Below are positions 1 through 9,342 of a stretch of 64,000 bases of DNA, in pieces. The number at the start of each line of letters is the position of its first letter. Within the stretch, counting starts at the first letter, position 1. This DNA comes from Peronospora farinosa (taxonomy: Eukaryota; Oomycota; Peronosporomycetes; Peronosporales; Peronosporaceae), in assembly GCA_947646735.1 (NCBI GenBank), contig CANTFK010000182.1, positions 1 through 64,000 of the forward strand, in the 5' to 3' direction. The translations under genes were made by a program, and so were the position numbers. The notes beneath the pieces are model-generated. The model saw only the letters and a list, made by a program, of their open reading frames with translations, did no database searches and was not told where the DNA came from.

Positions 1-803
1 CAGTGAGGCGACTTGCTCTCACGTACATGTACCGCCTTGGCTCGCTTGTCGAAGAACTCATCGATGTAATCGACTTGTTTCTTCGGCAACGGCCATTGCC
101 TGGTCACACAATACTTGATTGCCGACTCCGTCCAATCTTGTGTCTGATTCCTATCGGACGGTAGGAGGCTCGGCACTTCTGCTGGAAACACGTCACGATG
201 TTCCACAGAACATCATAGAATGGGCTGTCCTTCAAGGCATCCAGCCTTGAGCAGCGAACCGTTCTTTTTGTCGGTCTCCAAGACGCTCTCGTCCTTTGTA
301 GTGGACGAGCAACAGTCCACCACGTTCTCTTCTGGAACTGGTGCGACTATCCTCGTGGATCTTTCCTTCCTTTAGTTCAGACGGGACGGATCCCACGTCA
401 TGTCCGAGGAAGTTAATATCTCCTCGGCAAATGCCAAGACAAGTTGGAGCACCTCAACTGAGGATGCCTCCGGCATTTTGTCTTCGACGGCCTCGAACAA
501 CTCGTTCGTAGGTCCGTCCTCTTGGACCGAGACTGATCCAGGGTCACTCGTTTCGACGTGCTCTTGGTCGTCTTAATACGTTTTGGTGCCTCGTTGCTCG
601 ACTCACGTGACCTTTGAACTGGAAGAAGGTGTCGTTGCTGCATTGGGCCAACGCACCTCCCTCCATCCCGCACCAGGCTCATGGCTTTGTGATGGTTCTT
701 GTGGCGCTTGACTTCCTGTCAGCCCCACAACATCAAGTTACCACAGGCTCTCTGCTCTGTGCAGGACTATTGGACGCGTGACTACTTGTCATCGCCCCAT
801 TCA

Positions 804-1103
804 CTACACCAGTCTTTCGACCTGGGTAGGAATATGTGTCACCTGGCTTTCCGCCAGTGCACTTCCAACTACGCCACTCCTTTCGAGCTGGGTAGTTTCT
901 GGTGTCGATTGACATACCGTCATCGCACCCTCGACCGTGTTGGACACAGCACCATCCACATAAGCCTCTCGCAAGAGCACATCCTTTCTGGTGTCTTGCG
1001 TAGAGCTAGCGACTGTGCGTGTACGCCAGTCTATCCATGGTTGGTGTTTAGCCAACCAAGGCATGCTTAGGATGAGGTCATACGGACTCTCCATACCTAG
1101 CAC
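804..1103 (-). pseudogene. Retroelement protease-region fragment
   Basis: The minus-strand ORF begins MLGMESPYDLILSMPWLAKH and continues QPWIDWRTRTV. This is the segment just after the retropepsin in oomycete gypsy polyproteins (an ILGMPWL-type motif). The corresponding stretch in the second element reads FDFILGLLWLSRCESCVSWQ near 56.36 kb. It lies between the zinc knuckle and the RT start of the same element, which is the expected order. I did not locate the catalytic Asp motif upstream, and the frame is discontinuous, so it is not functional. Confidence 0.65.
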
Positions 1104-1608
1104 TGTGAGCTTCTCTTTACAAGAGAAGTCACTGAAACTGAAGGCGAGTTCAACTTGAACTCCCTCCTATTCAACGTGCGCGCCGTTCGCTAAACGAACG
1201 ATCGCTTCTTCTCGCTTGCCATCCTGGCAAAGCGACTCATAACTCGCCGGTCTTTTTTAAGAGCCGCGAGTTTCATAAAGTTTTTCGATGCACCCGAATC
1301 CACGAGAAGGGACATCCACTTGGTCATAGTCTCGTACTCGAGAGCTATAGACCAAATAGGTTGAGGTCCGACCTTTTCGGAACCTAAGGGACTATGCTAC
1401 CCATTTGTTAGATCACTCTGATCTAAGGGGTAGCTTCAGAGTCCGCGACAGTAGGGCATCCCGCCCCCTACTGCGCTCCCGCATTTCCCTACTCATCTTG
1501 GGCAGGTGCTGAACCCGTGCGTCGTGCACGCTGGTTTTTCGCGCCCTCCCCTTCGGGTTGGGGAGACCTTTTGCTGGCTGCCTTAGCACCAGCAGCTACT
1601 TTGTCATA

Positions 1609-1650
1609 GCAGCGAGCCATCATATGGCCTCGCTTGCCGCACCTGTAGCA
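1609..1650 (-). other. Gag CCHC zinc knuckle
   Basis: The minus strand encodes CYRCGKRGHMMARC, an intact CX2CX4HX4C nucleocapsid zinc knuckle, which binds the element's RNA in packaging. It is preceded by NADVI and followed by YDKVAA. It is in a different frame from the upstream gag once the insertion at 1686-2958 is removed, so at least one frameshift lies nearby. Confidence 0.85.
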
Positions 1651-1829
1651 GATCACATCTGCATTGTGGTGAAGTGCTAATTTTGTGATGTGGAGGTCCC
1701 GGACTCCAGTTGGATTCAGAGTTTAGGCCGTGGGTCAGGGACAGGGGACCAGAGATACAGGGGCTCGAAGGGGAGCGACCGTTGGTGGAGGACAATCCGC
1801 AGGATCCGCCGAAGAAAAATCAGTATCAG

Positions 1830-1849
1830 GGTACCGGTTAACCGGTACC
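1830..1849. repeat. 20 bp perfect palindrome
   Basis: GGTACCGGTTAACCGGTACC reads the same on both strands. It lies about 20 bp upstream of the minisatellite, inside the insertion. No function is assigned; it could be a protein-binding site or a cruciform former. Confidence 0.9.
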
Positions 1850-1870
1850 AAAAGGAGTTGATCATGGCCG

Positions 1871-2283
1871 CTCATTGATCGACCTGGCCTCTCGTTGGTA
1901 GACCTGGGTCCCTCATCAGTCGACCCGGTCCCTCATCGGTCGACCTGGGTCTCTCATTGGTCGACCCGGACCCTCGTTGGTCGACCTGGGTCTCTCATTG
2001 GTCGACTCGGACCCTCGTTGGTCGACCCGGTCCCTCATTGGTCGACCCGGTCCCTCTTGGTCGACCCGGTCCCTCATTGGTAGACCTGGGTCCCTCGTTG
2101 GTCGACCCGGACCCTCGTTGGTCGACCTGGGTCTCTCATTGGTCGACCTGGGTCTCTCATTGGTCGACCCGGACCCTCGTTGGTCGACCCGGTCCCTCAT
2201 TGGTAGACCTGGGTCCCTCATCAGTCGACCCGGTCCCTCATTGGTAGACCTGGGTCCCTCATCAGTCGACCTCGGCCCCTCGG
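1871..2283. repeat. GTCGAC-containing minisatellite, about 20 copies of 20-21 bp
   Basis: Tandem units alternate between CTCATTGGTCGACCCGGTCC and CTCATTGGTCGACCTGGGTCT types, with CTCGTTGG and CATCAGTCGAC variants. The array is open in all three plus frames and in at least one minus frame over much of its length, giving low-complexity ORFs rich in VDP, RPG and ST. These look like by-products of the repeat rather than genes. The array lies wholly inside the insertion that splits gag. Confidence 0.9.
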
Positions 2284-2965
2284 GGTTCAGCCACTCCGGA
2301 CCGGTTAATACAAGGATCAGACTAGTCGACGCAAGGAATCAGAGCTTCAGGCAAGGATAGAGTAATGGAGTTAAAAGGATAGGACTATATTAAATACTAC
2401 TCAATTTGCGATCTACGTGGCACGACTCCGTCACCCAAGAAGGACTTGTTCTAAGTTACTCACTGTTCCGGGAAGGGATATATTTTGGCCCCCGTCGAAG
2501 ACAGTTGCATAGCGAAGCTCAAGGGCGAATAGAGCTCCAGTACATATTTGGCCTGTGAGCTCGTTCGAGTAGCAACACCCCCCAAGACCCGCTATCGGAA
2601 GCGGTCTCCCTCACCTCAAGGTCCGGGAGCAACGTAAAGGTCAGGTGGTTAATACCCCTGAAACAGAAGGAAAAGGCCAGGGACGACAAGCGCCTCTGAA
2701 GAATTTGGCTCTAAGCCCACTCTCGACAAGGTCGATCGAGTGGCCACCTACCGGCCCACCGAATGAAGCATATCCACTCGAGGCCCCCAGGTCTACCTCC
2801 CTCAAGGCAGACGTCTACATCCTTACCAAGTCCTCCGAAGAGTGCAACCCGCCAGCCGACGGGTACACAAGGTGAGAGAAGTTTCATACGCGGCATCGGG
2901 GTACCCCCTCCGACAGTCGGCAGTCCGGCACAGTGAGTGGTTTGGGGTCTCATCATACAATTTTG

Positions 2966-3890
2966 AGAACCCACTCCACCACAGCATTGCCTAACTCCAT
3001 AGGAGTGGCATCAGACTTCTCGGACGACGGCCTGTAATAGGCTGTCGCCGAGGCGCTGTTGTAGGATTGCTACTCAACTAAGGCAATGTCAATTGCCTCT
3101 TCCATCGTTGCTGGAACCTTTTTAAAAAGGGCCTGACGCGATGGGCCGTGCCTAAGTCCATTCATGAACATGGCCACCTTGATACGCTCCGGTATCAGTT
3201 CCCCATTAATGGACGCCGACAGCGAACGCATCTCCTGCACATACTCTTGCAGAGATCGTTTCGCCTATCGTGATCCAAAGAAGCACGCCATAAGCAACAC
3301 TTCGTTGTTAGGTGGTTGATACATGGCGCGAATCTTTGTCTTAAACATCGCCCATGATGGAAATGCATCAGCATTTGCCATCAGCGCAGAGTATGCCCAC
3401 TCTGACGCTTTGCCACGCAAGTTGGACATGGCATACGACACCATTCTGGTGTCGTCTTCGATGAGCTGCGCCACTCCACATTACTCAACTGCTAATAGCC
3501 AGTGAATAATCGTGTGAGGGCTAGTCCATCGAACTTCGGAGGGTCCATCCGAATGGGCCTCGGTTGATTAGTCCGGGCAGAGAGCGTCTCAACATCTCTG
3601 TTGAGCTCCTCATTACGTGCCTGCTCAAGCCTAAGCTCATCCTGAGTCTTAGTGATGGACTCAGCGGTGGCTTGGCTGTTTACCTCGAACGTGTTTCTAC
3701 GCTGTTCGAGCACAAACGCCTCAAATTGCTCCAACTGAGCAACATGTTGCTCAGGAGGACAATGCAAGAGGTTGACCAGGGCTTGTTCACCAAATCCCTG
3801 CGCCATATGCTCTGCCAACTCCCTATGATGTTGGGAGAGGTGAGGGAAGTCACTCCAGTCCATGTTAAGGACCATCTTAATCACACGCAC
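2966..3890 (-). pseudogene. Retrotransposon gag, broken
   Basis: The N-terminal part (3890-3492) is a Gln/Glu-rich helical stretch ending in PRPIRMDPPKFDG, a typical lead-in to the Ty3/gypsy capsid. The capsid core follows at 3474-3265 (SNLRGKASEWAYSAL, then FPSWAMFKTKIRAMYQPP) and continues past an in-frame TAG near 3260 as LQEYVQEMRSLSASI and FMNGLRHGPSRQALF. A second TAG is at 3070-3072, then a PMELGNAVVE tail where the insertion begins. Two stops plus a frame change near 3480 make it a pseudogene. The same domain in the second element reads NLGGRAKAWALGL. Confidence 0.8.
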
Positions 3891-3920
3891 GCTCAGAGAG
3901 ACGAGTCGTGGAAAGGACTA

Positions 3921-3934
3921 CTAGTGCTACCAAG
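3921..3934 (-). other. Primer-binding-like site
   Basis: On the minus strand the putative LTR end (TACA) is followed by CT and then TGGTAGCACTAG. The plus-strand element at 54.7 kb has CC and then TGGTAGCACTTCG in the same place. The shared TGGTAGCAC core just inside the LTR is what a tRNA 3'-end (CCA) primer site looks like. It somewhat resembles initiator-Met sites (TGGTAGCAG...), but the tRNA is not proven. Confidence 0.5.
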
Positions 3935-4394
3935 TGTAGACGGGCACTTCTAAGAAGTTGCCTCGTGCTACTAGCACACACCTTCAGCACAAGCGAGGAA
4001 GCGGTTAGACCATCTTTCCTTCGCGTGCGAGGGTGGTTAGGAGGTTGGTCGACTGCTTAAGCAGTCGTATCACCAGTTGCCTCTCGCTTAAGCGAGAGCG
4101 CAACGAACTTCTTAACAACAAGTCACCGACGTCACGCAGAAGCTTTTATAGCTTCTCGTGCGCGGTGCTTTCGTTTTAGTAAATTCAAGACTGAGCTATA
4201 TTTAATGAATTATAATTAAATATAACTTAACCACTGATTGGCATATATGTATATAGATCGGATACGTGACTCTTTAGAAGCGTATCCTGTCGCATGAACT
4301 TAAATCTAGATTAAACTTGCTAATGACGTCCTTCTGAGACGTCGCGATGCCTAGTTTCAACTAGCATCATGTGAATCCATAAATGGATATTACA
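3935..4394 (-). repeat. Candidate 5' LTR of the minus-strand gypsy element
   Basis: On the minus strand this stretch begins TGTAATATCC and ends GTCTACA, giving TG...CA ends and about 460 bp, the size of the LTRs at 54.3 and 61.5 kb. A TATA-like CTATAAAAG lies on the minus strand near 4142-4152, a plausible Pol II promoter. It also holds several perfect palindromes, for example 4081-4098 and 4051-4066. The partner LTR is off the window, so the borders are inferred from the ends and the primer-site position. Confidence 0.55.
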
Positions 4395-4853
4395 TTCACG
4401 AGGGTGGATCACATTTGTGTATCGCACCCAAGTGACAGGTCAAAAGTAATCATGGATACTTTTAGACCAAACATTAAGTATATTACTTTATGTTTACGTG
4501 TAACTAGATGCCCTTTTACAGAAGTATTCAGGACTTTCCTGTCTTTGCTTGCCTGTAGATCTCGATGACCGATCATGATTAGTCTGTGGTCTTTTGAATC
4601 AATGTCTTGACAATACAAACCTTTAGGACTACAAAAAAGATAGCGACTGAAAAAAATATCTACTCGACTCAATAACGTTGGCAACATGTTAAGAAGTTAT
4701 TGAAACATCACTATGATGACTGGTCGTGGCTTTTAAAGCAGCGAAGTGGCAATTGTTCACCGATCTCCGAAGATTCTTTAGCACCAATTGCAAGATCAGC
4801 AACTTTACTGACAAGCGTTTCCTTGCGGAGTACTTGCTGCAGATGCGTAAGCT
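4395..4853. other. Intergenic stretch, no gene seen
   Basis: About 460 bp between the retroelement LTR and the 3' end of an RXLR effector gene. Short ORFs on both strands show no recognisable protein features. It is expected to hold the effector's 3' UTR. Confidence 0.6.
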
Positions 4854-5915
4854 CTAAGGTTTTAAATCTTTCCCAGCACTTACAGCATACGCATGCGCGG
4901 CTTTAAGCAGTGCGCTTTCATACACCGATCCCTTCTCCGCTGCTAGTTCTATCTTCAGCACGTCATCTTTCACTTTCGTGAATTCAGTATTGTTAGTGAT
5001 CCAATACTTCAGCAGTTTCCCAATAATTTCTTCTTCTACACGGCGAGTGAAGGCAGACGTTTGAATCTTACCGAACATTATTGGCAGCTTCTCGACCGAA
5101 AAATCCTCCAACACTCGTACACTTGGTAACTTGGATAGGTAATACATCCAGTAATTCATATAAAAAGGGTACAGAGGGCTGTCGAAAAGATCGCCTTTCA
5201 ACTCGTTAAGATGGAGCCAAGTGAAGACATTATCTGGAGTAGTTTTTTCCGCTAATAGAAGCTGACGTAATTCGTCTTGCACTCGCGTCGCGATATTGTT
5301 GCTTGGAGACTTAACCGCAGCCTCCACCAACTGTTTCACTGAATAATACTTTCGCAGTTCATTGAGCAAGGTAATTTGCTTAATGGGGTACTTGGCGTTA
5401 TGCTCGTCCACCATCTTAACCCATGAGACCATCATCGGCTGTTCAAAAATATTGTCTTCTCCAATGTCGATGTGCTTGTTAGGACGATCCTCCGCATCGC
5501 CAATTCTAGAAACCTTACCTGGTCGGTACTCGGATTCCAAAATATCCCCGGCGCGTTTAACGCCACCCGTATTCACTAAGTTCTCATTGTAATCTTTTTC
5601 AACGACTTTCTGCCATGTCGCCATCTGCGTGGAATCATCCACCACATCGCCAACTCTGAATCGCTTACTTGATTTGTCGGATACCAATGGTTCTGCGGAA
5701 CGTTTGCTGGCAAAAAATTCTGCGACACCATCGGCATTTGCAGTCCTCTCGTCGTCGTCTACATCGTATGCGCGCTCTTGGGACCTCAGGTACCTCTTGA
5801 CCGGAACCTTAGGTCGACCATATGAGTTCACGACGTCCGACGGCTCTGTATGTGCACCAGCACTCACTGGGCGGATAGCGACAGCGAAAAATATTAAGAC
5901 GCAGGGAAGGTGCAT
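4854..5915 (-). CDS. RXLR-dEER secreted effector
   Basis: An intact 353-residue ORF without introns. Residues 1 to about 20 form a hydrophobic signal peptide (MHLPCVLIFFAVAIRPVSAG). An RXLR motif, RYLR, is at 41-44, followed by an acidic dEER-like DDDER at 53-57. This N-terminal layout defines oomycete effectors that are secreted and act inside host plant cells. The rest is helix-rich, with repeated W-containing segments (ATWQKVVEK, VSWVKMVDE, FTWLHLNEL) and a Tyr-rich YPFYMNYWMYY, consistent with WY-type folds. I do not recognise the specific effector, and its host target is unknown. It stands alone in gene-poor DNA next to a retroelement, a common setting for such genes. The family call is strong; any function beyond it is inference. 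Confidence 0.88.
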   Translation of the reverse strand: MHLPCVLIFFAVAIRPVSAGAHTEPSDVVNSYGRPKVPVKRYLRSQERAYDVDDDERTANADGVAEFFASKRSAEPLVSDKSSKRFRVGDVVDDSTQMATWQKVVEKDYNENLVNTGGVKRAGDILESEYRPGKVSRIGDAEDRPNKHIDIGEDNIFEQPMMVSWVKMVDEHNAKYPIKQITLLNELRKYYSVKQLVEAAVKSPSNNIATRVQDELRQLLLAEKTTPDNVFTWLHLNELKGDLFDSPLYPFYMNYWMYYLSKLPSVRVLEDFSVEKLPIMFGKIQTSAFTRRVEEEIIGKLLKYWITNNTEFTKVKDDVLKIELAAEKGSVYESALLKAAHAYAVSAGKDLKP

Positions 5916-5958
5916 GGTTTCGTAGGGTAGACGTGCTTGAGGTTTATCGGTCGAATTC

Positions 5959-5966
5959 GGTAATGA
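5959..5966 (-). promoter_or_regulatory. Candidate oomycete initiator element
   Basis: On the minus strand TCATTACC is followed by GAATTCGACC, about 45 bp upstream of the effector ATG. This resembles the Peronosporales initiator (YCAYTYY) with its flanking promoter region (CAWTTTNYY). It is a motif match only. Confidence 0.35.
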
Positions 5967-8322
5967 TAAGGGCGACTATGGAGTGACTGAAGAGGAGGTA
6001 CCTCCCTTTTGATTTATCGGAGATACGGTACATTATCCGTCGTACATGCGGAGAGAAACAAGCGAAGAGCAGCTGCGATTTGTTTATCAGCTGTTTTCTT
6101 AACATGGTAAATTTGAGTTAAATATAAGCGATTACGTGCGAATTCGATTTAAGAGAGCCTATTTGTTGAAGACGGAGGACGACGAGCTGATGTGACTAAA
6201 CTTTTTAGTGAATAACACGTCTGACAGATGTTGGGGGCTCAGAAATAAAAAGCTTACAATAAAAAGCTTACAGAAGAACTTTCTAGATTGCTTCTAAATT
6301 ATATAATTGGCTTTTCCATTTATTTCCTCGTCTAAAGTTACGATATAAATTGCGATAGATTATAAGCGAGCAGGGAATATGCTTGCCAACTCGAATTGAA
6401 CTCTTACATAACAATCGTAGTAAAAGGCACTTCATTATGCAAAGCTTCGGCTCAATTCTTTAAGCGACTACAATTGCAAGGAGCCGGTGTCAGTCAGGCC
6501 CCCTGCGCCATGCAGAACAATTAGACGATCGTCTATTCGTCGATTGGCACTACAAAAAAAGAGCCCTAATGAAGCTTAACGTTACTCGATTGTTCCTGGT
6601 CAACGACGATCGCACGTCATAAAAACAGTGCGATGGGATCACCTTAGAGTAAGCGGCCTTTCGCATATACTATTGGCTCTAAGTTAAATGTGCTGGTTGT
6701 GTTGGAATATGTCGCTCTCCTGTCTAAAAAAACTTCGATTTGACATGTACCGTCCGCAGCTAAGGACAGCCATAGATCAGCAACTTATCCCCGCAGGCTG
6801 TTGTTGATCGTCATTTTTAGGCCCCGATCGAAAAGGCTATCCACTGTAAAAAAACACTAGTTGTTGTCTTGTTGCATCCAACGAAAACGACAGGCTACAA
6901 AGGGGTCGTTAAGACGCATCTCCTAGCAAGTGTAGGCCTCTTTTTGTTCTGCAAGCAACGCATACCATATATACAAAAATGCGTGGCTCATGAACATGAC
7001 ATCATTGCTCACCATGGCTCCGGGAGATAGGCAGAACTTGCTTCAGCTTCGATGGATCGTTAGAGCAGTATTCAATACAGTGTTTTACTTCCAGAATGTC
7101 TCAGACGGGTTTAAAAAATTGGGATGCGGCGGCGCATGCGACCACCTCGCTGGGTGATGTCAGGTTGGATGTTCCTGGACCACCATGGATTGTTCTGGCG
7201 CGCGTCTGCTTGCACTGTTTGCAAGAAAGCTTTGGACCGTCCAATCTCCCATCTTTGTACTCTTCAGTAACTGTACAAAGCGTGGTTGCAACATTGTAAG
7301 GCAAAGTAAATGATAGCAATCGTATTTCCTCCGAAACTTTTTCGATAAATTTGTTAGTGAGCTCATCTTGTCGATATGGAATTTGCGTCGCATCATGATC
7401 CAAATGAGCGGATGGATTCTTTGAGCGCTTACAAACTCTCGTTGATCTTTCTCCTTACCACGCGCGCTTGCATCCAGCGAGATCGCCCATAAAAAAATTA
7501 TGCCAATGCTGAAGAAAACGCCGGTGCTATTGAGAGAGGAAAAATACCTGGGATGTTTCGCTTCTTCTACTTTCAAAAATTTAATTGCCGAGGTGCGCGA
7601 ATTCATACAGGCAGGTGATCTAAAGAGAGTTTTACAGACGTTGCATTAATATTCAATCCGATGATGCTGTAGTCAGTCTGGCTTGCCATTAATGGGATTG
7701 TAGTAGAGAAATTGACGACAAAGCCTCCAAGTGCTGCATGTACTTAACAAGACAAGTTTAAATTACTTAACACTTGAGCGCTTGCTACACTGTTGAGCTT
7801 ACAGTTGTCGCAGCATTAACAATTTTCGCTTCATGTCCAAGATTGCGGTGCCGGGATACAGTCGGCCCAGCATCACATAGACAACGCAGCGTCATCATTG
7901 TGCTGTGCCGACACCAGACGTAGGTACATTGTTTTAACAACTACATCGCGCGATGTCCTTAGCGAGTTCGACCTTTACGTTCCTGCAACTCCTAATAGCC
8001 ACGGGTGTTTCGGCTCGCTGAGATTTTTTTAGCGTTTCACGAAACCCAGAGAAGTCTAGTGTCCACGACTTGTACCGGAGGTCGTCCGCCATCCGTGCCA
8101 AGTACTTTCTCTGCTGGACTCTCACTTGCGCAATTTATCCGGCTAGACTCTCGCGAACAGATCTCAAGCTTACCCGACTGTGGTCGATTGTATTTGCATA
8201 TAAAACGTATGGATCGTCGCTCGAAAGAGTTGTGCCTTCTCATTTTGTTATTAGCTTCCAACTCCCTAGTGCTACAGTGCGATACTGAGAATGGCCTGCA
8301 CGATCAACAAAGGAAAGCATGT
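5967..8322. other. Gene-poor stretch, no intact gene seen
   Basis: About 2.3 kb with only short ORFs on both strands that lack recognisable domains. Around 7410-7650 the plus strand has a short hydrophobic leader-like frame and, in another frame, an EEKYLGCF...AGDLKRVLQ segment. This could be a worn effector fragment, but nothing continuous supports it. No repeat or RNA gene was recognised. Confidence 0.5.
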
Positions 8323-9342
8323 ATGCTGGTACCTTATAAGCTTGCAACTGTTGTTGTGCTGATATGGGTTCTACTTAGTCGAAATATTATGGTAAAGACA
8401 ATTGTCGCTTTGCAGCATGCACCGAGAGACGCGCAATTAAAACGAAAATGGAGGCCAAACTCATATCTGACGGAGAGAATTAACGGTAGTGACGAAGAAA
8501 GAGTGGTTTTCCTTCCTATTCTCGAAGAATTGGCAACTGGCGAGAAGTTTGAGGCGAAGATCCCCGAAATAAACAAGAATGCAAAAAGTCTGCCCGAGAC
8601 GGCCGGTCTGCTGAAGTGGGCCGACTCTCTGGAAGAATTGACTTTTAAGGAGTATCAAATTGCTGCATCAGCCAAGCTTTTAGAACTTTTAACTGAGCAC
8701 GGTGAAAATTGGGTCCATAGCATGCTAGAGGCCGCAGAGAAAGACCCAGCTACGAGAGAAACTGCTCAAGATCTCCACCTAATTTCTGCAACTGCATGAA
8801 TCCCTTGATGAACACGCTTTTGAAATATTATATCTTGACTATGAAATAATGAATTATCGAAAAAATACAAGGGACCAGAGCTAACAAAACAGCTTCTTGC
8901 GGCGCAAAGCAACGATGCTGCAAAGGAGACGGAACTATTGCTGGCGAGATATCAGTGTGTGGACTGGCGACGTAAGGATATAGGGGGTGACGTTGTCTTG
9001 GAGCGTTTTGGGCTTAACAAAGCAGGCACCCATATGTTTGACCACCCACAGTGGAATATGTGGATCTTATATATGAGAAGGCTGGAGAAGAAGGGATACG
9101 TAAATGAAGAAGAGTTCTTAAAGTTAGTACTTACAGTGCTGAGGAAGCATTATGAGGACGACGATCTACTCTTGTGGATCAAAGCTGTTAAAACTGGCAA
9201 AGATAAGAAGCTGGCTGGTTTTTTAGAGAGGGCGCTTGAAGAAGCATTGGAAGGCGAAGCATCAGCGCCGACAAAGCGCCAGCAAAACGACGGCGAAGTA
9301 ATAACGCCGACAAAGCGCCAACGGACCGACAAGGGTCAGTAG
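8323..9342 (+). pseudogene. RXLR/WY-effector-like gene, broken by frame changes
   Basis: From the ATG at 8323 there is a signal-peptide-like leader (MLVPYKLATVVVLIWVLL). No clean RXLR follows (AQLKRKWR is the nearest), but a dEER-like GSDEERVV is present, then a helical segment with LLKWADSLEELTFKEYQIAA typical of WY modules. The frame closes at 8799. A second frame carries the match through about 8780-8870, and a third continues to 9342 with a W-rich PQWNMWILYMRRLEKK segment and a basic tail containing two TPTKRQ or APTKRQ repeats. Two frame changes within about 90 bp make it a pseudogene unless there are sequencing errors or an unusual intron. The longer ORF beginning at 8005 adds upstream sequence without a signal peptide. 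Confidence 0.65.

Larger units (their letters stand above)
1686..2958. mobile_element. 1.27 kb insertion in gag, flanked by a 7 bp direct repeat
   Basis: AATTTTG occurs at 1679-1685 and again at 2959-2965. These exactly bracket a segment that has no gag similarity and interrupts gag between its ELGNAVVE segment and the zinc knuckle. The segment starts TGATGTGG and ends near CATCATACA. With a slightly shorter duplication (ATTTTG) it would have TG...CA ends, as a solo LTR does. It contains a 20 bp palindrome, a minisatellite and an ORF-poor unique part (2290-2958) with an AT-rich patch at about 2380-2400. No transposase or other protein is recognised, so the class is uncertain: solo LTR or non-autonomous element. 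Confidence 0.6.
1..4394 (-). mobile_element. Ty3/gypsy LTR retrotransposon, 5' part, decayed
   Basis: Reading the minus strand from right to left gives a candidate 5' LTR, a primer-binding-like site, gag, a CCHC zinc knuckle, a protease-region segment and the start of reverse transcriptase at the window edge. The remaining pol and the 3' LTR lie outside. The RT entry, reverse strand of about 1-125, reads YCVTRQWPLPKKQVDYID, matching the corresponding stretch of the element at 57.3 kb (YCVMRQWPLPREQVDAID), so the two are related. The reading frame is broken by stops and frameshifts, and a 1.27 kb insertion splits gag. No product is expected. Confidence 0.85.

Noticed and set aside
1895..2360. 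Overlapping ORFs in all three plus frames and one minus frame (for example 1895-2083, 1957-2247, 1977-2360, 1916-2221)
   Set aside because: They are translations of the 20-21 bp minisatellite and have no independent coding signal.
3564..3953. Plus-strand ORF of 129 codons
   Set aside because: It is the antisense shadow of the minus-strand gag.
7096..7650. Several ORFs on both strands and a possible leader plus EEKYLGCF segment resembling effector debris
   Set aside because: The pieces lie in different frames, with no clear RXLR or dEER and no domain. Support is too weak to call even a pseudogene.
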